Of a stretch of DNA of 22,942 nucleotides, positions 14,767 to 22,942 are shown piece by piece. Within the stretch, counting starts at the first letter, position 1, and the number at the start of each line of letters is the position of its first letter. The DNA is from a virus. Both the position numbers and the translations under genes were made by a program. A model generated the notes under the pieces. It was not told the DNA's origin, did not search any database, and was given only the letters and a program-made list of their open reading frames with translations. Where the stretch lies: positions 1 to 22,942 of the IMG/VR virus record IMGVR_UViG_3300031758_000599, one strand, 5' to 3'.

Positions 14767-15336
14767 CTACTTCTTTACGATGATGCACCGACTTGACGGA
14801 GCATCGCCCTTACTGGAGGCAATTGCCTTCAGCTCTTGTCCCGTCACCGTGACGGCAAACTTTTCCTTGCCCTTGCCGCTGAACGTCGGATCAGCGAACT
14901 GGAACCCGTGGTCTTCACACCACGCAGCTGCTACCATGTGCCCGTAGGTGGCACCCTTGTGCCTACCGACGAACCGCTTGTGCCAGGCGCTGATCGCCTG
15001 GGGCGGGTAGTTCTTTGCTGCGTCGACGTTGATGATCAGTGCCGCCCCCTTCTTGAGGCTGGCCACGCAGTCGGCCCAATCCTGCGCGTATTTCGCGTTG
15101 GCGCCAAGTACCTTGCAGGTCTTTACTAGATCCCATAGACTCGATCCATTGTCGCTAACGCCTTCCTTTTCCTTGAATCCTGTGGCCTTCTCCTTGGCAT
15201 TGATGCCTTCTGCTGCGGTAATCTCCTTGCCAAGAACCCAGGACACAGCACAGGCTGCGCTTGAAGGCCCACAGTCATCGAGGATGCCGCCCTTCTCGAC
15301 GTGGTCGAGCTGGCTTCTAATGATCAGTTTGCTCAC
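14767..15336 (-). CDS. Endolysin, C39-like cysteine peptidase
   Basis: A 189-aa protein probably cutting peptide cross-bridges in peptidoglycan. The papain-like C39 pattern is visible: catalytic Cys in DDCGPSSAACAVSWVLG (C22), His in YGHMVAAAWCEDHG (H133), and Asp in FQFADPTF (D149). The length fits a single catalytic domain with no separate cell-wall-binding domain. I choose GTG at 15336 as the start rather than the more distant GTG at 15411: GGAG lies 7 bases upstream, it overlaps the previous stop as GTGA, and the longer version would overlap the neighbouring membrane gene by 79 bases. Being flanked by two small membrane-protein genes confirms a lysis role. It has no signal peptide, so it depends on the holin. 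An alternative is a virion-associated C39 peptidase, less likely in this setting. Confidence 0.75.
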   Translation of the reverse strand: MSKLIIRSQLDHVEKGGILDDCGPSSAACAVSWVLGKEITAAEGINAKEKATGFKEKEGVSDNGSSLWDLVKTCKVLGANAKYAQDWADCVASLKKGAALIINVDAAKNYPPQAISAWHKRFVGRHKGATYGHMVAAAWCEDHGFQFADPTFSGKGKEKFAVTVTGQELKAIASSKGDAPSSRCIIVKK

Positions 15337-15524
15337 TTGTTTGCTCCATTCGTTGCGAACCATGCTGCCAGGGACGATAGACCAGTGAGCCCAAGAAGCC
15401 CGACAATCCACTTGGCTAGGCGGTAGGCCCCTCGGGTCTCTGCCATCTCCATTCGGATAGTGCCAAGCTCTACCTCGATCTTGTCGAGTCGCTCGATGAT
15501 CTGATCTACCTGGCTACGTGTCAT
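15333..15524 (-). CDS. XhlA-like small membrane protein (second holin or holin partner)
   Basis: A 63-aa protein with an amphipathic, charged coiled-coil N-terminus (residues ~4-36, VDQIIERLDKIEVELGTIR) followed by one hydrophobic helix (~38-57, AKWIVGLLGLTGLSSLAAWF) and a short tail. This architecture (cytoplasmic coiled coil plus a C-terminal transmembrane helix) is that of the XhlA/haemolysin family, which works with a holin and an amidase or lysin in lysis of Gram-positive hosts. It overlaps the previous gene as ATGA and its stop overlaps the endolysin start as GTGA. It could be a holin, an antiholin, or a lysis regulator; the sequence alone does not decide. Confidence 0.7.
   Translation of the reverse strand: MTRSQVDQIIERLDKIEVELGTIRMEMAETRGAYRLAKWIVGLLGLTGLSSLAAWFATNGANK
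15344..15347 (-). promoter_or_regulatory. Ribosome binding site that fixes the endolysin start
   Basis: GGAG on the minus strand, seven bases before GTG at 15336. It supports the GTG start over the upstream GTG at 15411 and over the ATG at 15363. Confidence 0.6.
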
Positions 15525-15982
15525 GCGTCTGGCTCTTCAGGGAACTCAATGCTAAATGGGTTATTGGTATTAGTGATATCCCTAAGGTATTGACGATATG
15601 TCATCCACTCGTCTTTCTTTTCTGTGGATAGCGGTGAATCTTCAAGCTGCGTCCAATCTGACTTAGCCAAAAGCTGGTTTCGCTCTCTTCGGATTTCATC
15701 CCATCGTATAAGCAATCTGTTTTGAATTTCCTCTTCTGGTGCGTCATGCTCAACCCAAGTCTGCACCCATCTGGTTACTTCAAACTTTGGGTCACCTTCT
15801 GTGTATACTTTTGTGTAATCAGTTGGCTTTGCCACTTCAAGCACAGGAAAAACACCGTACCTGAACATCATATTTTCAGAGAACCACCCATCGATAGAGT
15901 CGTTTGGGAAATCTTTTGCAAGGTCAGAGATAGAATATGGATACTTTTGAACATTTCCATTGACGACTTTTACGTACGGCAT
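15521..15982 (-). CDS. Phage tail assembly chaperone-like protein
   Basis: A 153-aa protein whose residues ~93-135 carry the pattern RWDEIRRERNQLLAKSDWTQ ... SPLSTEKKDEWMTYRQYLRDI, characteristic of the tail-fibre assembly chaperone family (Pfam 'Phage_tail_APC', PF16778, named from memory). Such proteins help fold or attach the fibre encoded next to them. The N-terminal ~90 residues (VVNGNVQKYPYSISDLAKDFPN ...) are a less conserved half that often reads like the start of fibre-associated proteins. It follows the 322-aa probable receptor-binding protein through a TAATG overlap (ATG at 15982, GAGGTT upstream), which fits fibre-specific chaperoning. Coding DNA is AT-rich compared with the packaging genes. 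Confidence 0.75.
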   Translation of the reverse strand: MPYVKVVNGNVQKYPYSISDLAKDFPNDSIDGWFSENMMFRYGVFPVLEVAKPTDYTKVYTEGDPKFEVTRWVQTWVEHDAPEEEIQNRLLIRWDEIRRERNQLLAKSDWTQLEDSPLSTEKKDEWMTYRQYLRDITNTNNPFSIEFPEEPDA

Positions 15983-16939
15983 TATGTTAACCTCAATCTT
16001 CCAAGTGAAACGTGGTATACAAGAGTTCTGGTTCCTCCTGCTGAGTTTGCGTAGAACCCATTTGCTCCTATATCCCTACCTCTAAAAAGATGGCCAGGGC
16101 CGATAACAACTCTATTTTCTGATTCAAACCCAGTAGTCCATTGCGTCGGACTGTTTCCGTTCATGCCTAGATGCAGCTTTGATCCTGGTGTATCTTTCCA
16201 AAAATCTGTTGCTTTTGCATGTAGTTCTGAGGCTGGATCCGTTTCAGAGAAGTAATGCGGCTCAGTGTTTGTTGTTGCCGTTGTGCTGCTAACTGCTGTT
16301 TGAGCAACTGCAATGTAGTAGTCTGATGAATTAAACACTACTTCTCCTGCTGAAATTTTACAAGAAGTGTTCAAATAAAGATTTGTGTTTTCGCTAGATG
16401 ATTCAATTTTTTTTCTTGCAATTGTATCTACGCCGACTGTTCCAGTTCCAGCAAAACTCATTCCACTGGGGTGATCGTATAAATACGCATAAACATTTGA
16501 TCTTCCGATAGTTCCAACTGTCCTAGGGAAATAATTAATTTTGTTGTCTGTCATGTCGCCTGACCTCATGACCCTCGTCCACGATGCGCAGAACTTACCT
16601 AAACCGCAGGCCCATCCCAGCTCGTTGAACGTCGTGCCATTAAGTCCGGCTGTGCTTGTGTTGTCTCCAAAAACAGATGAAATGTTTGTTTCAAATGATC
16701 CCTCAATACTACTTGATGTGGAGTTTCCATTTGCAAGGACAACAAGAAGTTTTCCTACCGTTTCGTATCCCCACCCCATCATCCAGTTATCCCCAGCGGT
16801 AGATCCAGGTGTGAATATTGCCCCTGGGTCTCCTGAGCTTGAACCCCTTGATCTTTTGTAGTATTCAAACCCTGCGTTTGAACCTATGTTGCTGGTGACG
16901 ATTAGCGGTCCAGGAACCGTTTTTCCTGGTACAAGGAGG

Positions 16940-16950
<11 letters not shown>
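15982..16950 (-). CDS. Probable distal tail fibre or receptor-binding protein (322 aa)
   Basis: No family recognised. The protein is rich in Gly, Ser, Thr and Asn with many short beta-like strands (for example [54 protein letters not shown]), few Lys, and no coiled coil or membrane segment, as in fibre tips and beta-sandwich receptor-binding domains. It lies between the collagen-like fibre gene and the chaperone-like gene. I choose the ATG at 16950, overlapping the fibre stop by 11 bases with a GAGG upstream; an in-frame TTG at 17001 has AAAGGGG but would overlap the fibre gene by 62 bases. Bases 16321-16440 have 39 G+C of 120 by hand count, against 36 of 60 at 9781-9840, suggesting transfer or fast diversification. 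A run of eight T at 16407-16414 (A8 in the coding strand) lies inside it. Confidence 0.65.
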
Positions 16951-19413
<2,463 letters not shown>

Positions 19414-19417
<4 letters not shown>

Positions 19418-19770
19418 CGCGTCACCTCTGGGCTTACGATGATCCTACCTCGAAGCACTCGACGAACAACTGATGTTGCCGTTTCTTGTGCCTCGATATC
19501 ATAATATGCTGTTGGGATATCAATTGCTGATGTTGTTGCTGCAGAAATGGTAACAGTAATAACTCCTGATGAGTTCTTTGTCATGACAATAGTTGGCGAC
19601 ACACCCTCTGACGTAAGGATAGGGGATGAGTCAGCAGGAGTCTCTCGCACTTGCATGCGCACAGTCCACCCAGTCAGATCAACTGGGTTTCCGTTTGCGT
19701 CCTTATACGTAATCGTAAGGCCGAACGTAGCCCCTTTCTCAATGGTGGTATTGTAGACTCCTGCTGCCAT
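19414..19770 (-). CDS. Small beta-rich virion protein (118 aa), BppU N-terminal-like
   Basis: A 118-aa protein predicted mainly beta: '[20 protein letters not shown]', '[13 protein letters not shown]', '[18 protein letters not shown]', '[20 protein letters not shown]', ending [12 protein letters not shown]. This pattern recurs, from memory, in short phage proteins with an immunoglobulin-like fold, including the N-terminal part of baseplate upper proteins (BppU) that hold receptor-binding fibres. It lies just before the collagen fibre gene (TTGA overlap) and just after an 82-aa gene, so a fibre-attachment adaptor is plausible. The ATG at 19770 has a weak GGCGGA upstream and starts directly at the previous stop (TAGATG). 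Family resemblance is tentative; an alternative is a separate head or tail decoration protein. Confidence 0.6.
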
Positions 19771-20019
19771 CTATCGTCCGCCAGTGCGTCGTCGTGTTCG
19801 TGATCCTGACCTAACTGCTGGAGCTGTTGCGTGAGCAGCAACGCCAAGCGTGGTTGCAGTGATAATTCCAGCTGCAAGCGGCGGATTGAACGGAGCAACT
19901 GCTGCTCCTACCGTGTAGCCAAGAACAACTGGCGCCATGTTGCGGCGTGCTGTTCGAGCGGCTGGCGTCATCGCCTTGTTTGCAGCCTTTGATCGCTGAA
20001 GATATTCGCTCTGTGCCAT
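19771..20019 (-). CDS. Small protein with two hydrophobic stretches and basic ends (82 aa)
   Basis: I place the start at ATG 20019, giving 82 aa; a longer in-frame version from 20139 runs through the preceding 55-aa gene and reads as unstructured Arg-rich sequence, while AAAGGAAA sits 7 bases upstream of 20019. The protein has a basic N-terminus (AARTARRN), hydrophobic stretches at residues ~30-45 (PVVLGYTVGAAVAP) and ~48-66 (LAAGIITATTLGVAAHATA), and a very basic tail (RSGSRTRRRTGGR). It could be a small membrane or ejected pore-forming virion protein, given the large Gly/Ala-rich protein encoded just upstream. No family is recognised. Confidence 0.6.
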   Translation of the reverse strand: MAQSEYLQRSKAANKAMTPAARTARRNMAPVVLGYTVGAAVAPFNPPLAAGIITATTLGVAAHATAPAVRSGSRTRRRTGGR

Positions 20020-20020
20020 C

Positions 20021-20188
20021 TTACTTTCCTTTCTTTGCTCCACGGAGACTCTTGCCCTTTGCGGCTGCCTCCTGGAACTTCTTCTTTCCGTATTTCTTTC
20101 GTCCGATTGAAGCTGCCAAAGCTTTCGGGTCCCGAACACCCTGCTTCTTGAGCTTCTCCGTAAGCTTCTTAAACCCTACGTATGCCAT
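20021..20188 (-). CDS. Very small basic protein (55 aa), function unknown
   Basis: A 55-aa reading frame, starting ATG at 20188 and ending TAA at 20021-20023, below the size at which most gene callers report. It reads MAYVGFKKLTEKLKKQG ... and ends KGKSLRGAKKGK, with strong Lys content and a likely amphipathic N-terminal helix. Support: TAATG overlap with the previous stop, GAGGG upstream, and a 1-base gap to the next gene. From memory, short proteins beginning 'MAYVGFKKL.EKLKKQGV.DPKALAA.IGRKKYGKKKF' occur in other phages, with unknown role. It may bind nucleic acid or be packaged. Confidence 0.75.
   Translation of the reverse strand: MAYVGFKKLTEKLKKQGVRDPKALAASIGRKKYGKKKFQEAAAKGKSLRGAKKGK
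20025..20030 (-). promoter_or_regulatory. Ribosome binding site that fixes the 82-aa gene start
   Basis: AGGAAA on the minus strand, with AGGA seven bases before ATG 20019 and overlapping the end of the preceding 55-aa gene. It decides for the short form. Confidence 0.55.
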
Positions 20189-22942
20189 TATGGTACCCTC
20201 ACGTTAATATCCGGTGTGTTGATTGACGGCGATGTCTGCCTTCGGATAGACCAGTTGTCACCCTGCCCGAACAGAGCTTTCCACAACTCGTCTGCTACGA
20301 ATCCACCAGCCACCGAACCGCCAAGGCTGCCGATTCCACCAGTTGCGACGGCTCCAAGAGCACCGCCGCCGATTGAACCGAGCAGATTGAACACAGTCCT
20401 ACCAATATCTCCGCCTGTAGCTGCGGTAGCACCAAGGCTTGCCACAGCTCCAATTGCCGTGGCCTTGAGCGGAGACTTAGTAAGCAGGTTGGTGGCGTTC
20501 AGTGCCCCTGTAAACAGTGCGTTTTGTGGGTTTAGGTTGCCAGAAAGCCCCAATGTGGCAAAGTCGATGGCTGCACCCGCGACTGATCCCCCAACTGGGG
20601 TGCGGACTCCCATATCAAACGAGCGCAAGCCAGGACTCATCTTCGGAAGCAGGCGATCCGGAGTCAAAAGCCCCATCAACTTGCCCTGCTTGACCGAATA
20701 ATTTATTTCTGCGTCACCCTGTGAGGTCTCTGGGGTCGGATCTGTTAGGTCTGGGCCCTCCCAGAAGCCAGAATCAAAGTCATCGTAGCTGTAATCTGCG
20801 GATTCACCGCTAGTTGATCGTGGTCGACCAGTTGCAGATACCGATGGAGCTTGAACTTCTCCTTGTGAACCCATGCGGACGGCAATTTCTGACTTATCAC
20901 GCAGTGGTTCGGTGTCAAACGCAGGGATTTCACCGCGCCTAATCGCCTCAATGGCGATTTGCACCTGCCTAGACATCGGTCCGCCCTCAAGCGTTGGGAT
21001 AACAGTGATAGATTTCTTGCCTTTAGTGGTCTTCTTCACGCTGACGTTGAAGATATCTGCAAGGATTTCATATAGAGGGACGGCAATCTTCCTGTCCCCG
21101 TCAAGAACTCCAGCCTGCATGTTCTCTAGGATCGGCAGAACGAGCTCTGCGTTAACAAGTTTGCCCTTCTTACGGGTCACAGTGATGACTTCCTGCTTGC
21201 CAGTTGTGGTATTCTTTGATACTACACCAAGAGCAGGCTTGCCTTCGACCTCAAGATCAGTCGCAAGTGCTCGTTCAACGTAGTTGTCTGGCAGGTTTGC
21301 CCCAATTGCCTTGACCAGCTCTACGGATTTTGCGTAGTTCCTGCCAACCGTAATGTCGGAGAAGTTCTTCCAGAATACACGGAAGAACCCATCCAGCGCT
21401 CGCTTTGAGTCAATCTTAACGTCAAGACCCTCTAGCGCGTTGCGAATGGCTGTCTCAGCGCTGTCCGAACCCTTGTTCTGAAGTGCGATGGCGATCACTG
21501 TGGCCACGCGCTTAGGGCTGGTGCCAGTTCGGATCGGCTTCTCTGCGTCCATCTCCTCTACTGCGCCGCCCTCATCGCCCTCGTCCCACACGCTATATCC
21601 GTACTCTTCTGGGGATGTGATCTCCATCCCGTCAGCTGCATCGTAGACAGTTCCCTTGCTCGTGCTCTTGCGCTTTCTCATCTCTTCTTCGGTGTAGTCC
21701 TGGAACTTCTCTGGAGACTTCTCGTCGTACACACGTACGTATCCAGGCTCAACAGGAACCACGCGCTTGTGAACATCCTGCGCTGCGCTTGCAATCTCTC
21801 GGTACTGTTCTTGAAGCTGGTCTGCCTTGATCTTTGCAGGGTCGAGATCTGCTGAATCGAATCCGCGCTTCTTTACGATCTCTGCAATCCTGCGATCAAG
21901 TTCTTCTACGGTGATGGTCTTCTGTAGTCTTTCAACAACTGGCTCTCGGCTCTCTACGGTACTTACCGTAACGTCGCGTAGTCCTGGCATTGGGATCTGC
22001 TGTACAATTGGGGCAGAGGAAAGGGTGACCTTCCCGTCTCCTCCAATTGTCCACATCTTCTCAATCTTTCCAATGGCCTTCACCATCTCTACGGTAAGAG
22101 CCTGCTGGCTCCTCGGGTCAATGTCTTCTCTGCCGATTCTAGTTCCAGACGGCATGTCTGGCGTCTTGTTCAGCGTCCAGCCAAACTCAGGGTCCCAGAA
22201 GAACGTGCGACCGCCCTCTGCCTTCGTCGTGTCCGCTCGTGTCTCTGTGCCAATCGTAATACCAATGTCCCTGAGGGCAGCGAAGAACTTGTCGGACTTC
22301 GAGCTCAGCGCTCCAGATGACCGCATCCCGGCAAGCGTGCCGCCAGAAATAACGGTCTGGGCAACTGGAGCAGCGACGCTGTCTAGGAGTCTTGTGAGTG
22401 GGTAGTATCGTTCGTCTACGCTTGATCGCCCTGGAACAACGACCTCTGGGAATCGATCTCGGTGGAACTGAGGGTCAAGGTCGATAGTCCACTCTCTTCC
22501 AAGAAGCCCACGTGCGACCTCTACCGCTGCTCTGGAGGCAAGGATTGCTGCTCGGTCTGTTCCCCTAATAACTTCTATTGCCTTACCTGCCCTGTCGCCA
22601 GTCACAACCGCACGTGCGCTGAGCACTGCTTCAGACTGTACCGTGTCACCAGCGAAGATTCCGTTTTCATCTAGTGTGGATGGGCTTGAGACCTCTGCGG
22701 CTGAGTCGTAGACGCTTCGGTCTGCAAGCATCCAGAAGTTATCACGAGGAATTTGTCGTCGCCCTTCTTCGGTCTCGTATGTGGCTGGGTCTTGTGCAAT
22801 CCCGCCATAACCAATCTGCGTGCCAGCAATAGTGGACATCTTCTGAAGTAGTCGTAGGCCCCTTACGATTGAGTTCAGGTTGTCAGAGTAGGTACGTACA
22901 TCAGTGTCTGGCGAGTATCCAAAGACTTCTGGGTCATGAAGA
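20188..22942 (-). CDS. Large virion/ejection protein, partial (5' end outside window)
   Basis: The frame ending at 20188 stays open to the window edge: upstream of the ATG at 22839, 34 further codons read protein-like sequence (HDPEVFGYSPDTDVRTYSDN ...) with no stop, and that ATG has no convincing ribosome site, so the true start is beyond 22942. About 917 residues are visible. The middle is charged and helical (for example VEELDRRIAEIVKKRGFDSA), with an acidic patch (DEGDEGGAVEEMDAEK). The last ~200 residues hold Gly/Ala-rich hydrophobic segments (GGSVAGAAIDFATLGL; LGSIGGGALGAVATGG) that could insert into a membrane. I recognise no enzyme motif. Position before the fibre module and the hydrophobic C-terminus suggest a virion or ejection protein; this is inference. 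Confidence 0.6.
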   Translation of the reverse strand, partial: LHDPEVFGYSPDTDVRTYSDNLNSIVRGLRLLQKMSTIAGTQIGYGGIAQDPATYETEEGRRQIPRDNFWMLADRSVYDSAAEVSSPSTLDENGIFAGDTVQSEAVLSARAVVTGDRAGKAIEVIRGTDRAAILASRAAVEVARGLLGREWTIDLDPQFHRDRFPEVVVPGRSSVDERYYPLTRLLDSVAAPVAQTVISGGTLAGMRSSGALSSKSDKFFAALRDIGITIGTETRADTTKAEGGRTFFWDPEFGWTLNKTPDMPSGTRIGREDIDPRSQQALTVEMVKAIGKIEKMWTIGGDGKVTLSSAPIVQQIPMPGLRDVTVSTVESREPVVERLQKTITVEELDRRIAEIVKKRGFDSADLDPAKIKADQLQEQYREIASAAQDVHKRVVPVEPGYVRVYDEKSPEKFQDYTEEEMRKRKSTSKGTVYDAADGMEITSPEEYGYSVWDEGDEGGAVEEMDAEKPIRTGTSPKRVATVIAIALQNKGSDSAETAIRNALEGLDVKIDSKRALDGFFRVFWKNFSDITVGRNYAKSVELVKAIGANLPDNYVERALATDLEVEGKPALGVVSKNTTTGKQEVITVTRKKGKLVNAELVLPILENMQAGVLDGDRKIAVPLYEILADIFNVSVKKTTKGKKSITVIPTLEGGPMSRQVQIAIEAIRRGEIPAFDTEPLRDKSEIAVRMGSQGEVQAPSVSATGRPRSTSGESADYSYDDFDSGFWEGPDLTDPTPETSQGDAEINYSVKQGKLMGLLTPDRLLPKMSPGLRSFDMGVRTPVGGSVAGAAIDFATLGLSGNLNPQNALFTGALNATNLLTKSPLKATAIGAVASLGATAATGGDIGRTVFNLLGSIGGGALGAVATGGIGSLGGSVAGGFVADELWKALFGQGDNWSIRRQTSPSINTPDINVRVP

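Overview
This window reads as the structural, packaging and lysis half of a double-stranded DNA tailed phage (Caudoviricetes). All 20 genes I can support lie on the minus strand, so transcription runs from high to low coordinates. They are packed as one convoy: most junctions are stop/start overlaps (TAATG, GTGA, TTGA, ATGA), and the only gap above 20 bases is the 39-base gap at 1912-1950. No tRNA, CRISPR, insertion sequence, integrase or host gene was seen. There are no stretches over 300 bases without a gene.

Layout in transcription order. (1) 22942-20188: the 3' part of a large gene still open at the window edge, ending in a Gly/Ala-rich hydrophobic region. (2) 20188-19414: three small genes (a 55-aa basic protein, an 82-aa protein with two hydrophobic stretches, a 118-aa beta-rich protein). 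(3) 19417-15521: a host-contact module made of an 825-aa collagen-like tail fibre, a 322-aa probable distal fibre or receptor-binding protein, and a 153-aa protein like tail-fibre assembly chaperones. (4) 15524-14553: a lysis cassette with an XhlA-like membrane protein, a C39-like cysteine peptidase endolysin and an r1t-like holin. (5) 14556-11494: packaging, with a CxxC/helix-turn-helix candidate small terminase, three small basic proteins, and the large terminase. (6) 11494-1951: portal, then an 897-aa and a 1632-aa protein, probably virion or ejected proteins. (7) 1911-17: scaffold and an N4-gp56-type major capsid protein.

No tape measure, tail tube or sheath protein was recognised, although several kilobases here are virion genes. 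Together with the two giant proteins beside the portal this suggests a short-tailed (podovirus-like) particle. The r1t-like holin, the C39-like lysin and the absence of a visible spanin pair fit a Gram-positive host, plausibly an actinobacterium; this is inference. Most genes are moderately GC-rich, but the fibre tip and receptor-binding region (about 15.5-17.8 kb) is clearly more AT-rich, suggesting exchange of host-range genes.

The most interesting points are: a beta domain apparently inserted near the C-terminus of the capsid protein; a roughly 200-residue domain apparently inserted inside the C-terminal knob of the collagen fibre; the two giant unassigned proteins between portal and scaffold; a perfect hairpin that begins on the stop codon just before the scaffold/capsid pair; and several start-site corrections, including a 55-aa gene that is easily missed. 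I do not see a clear novel enzymatic or defence system.
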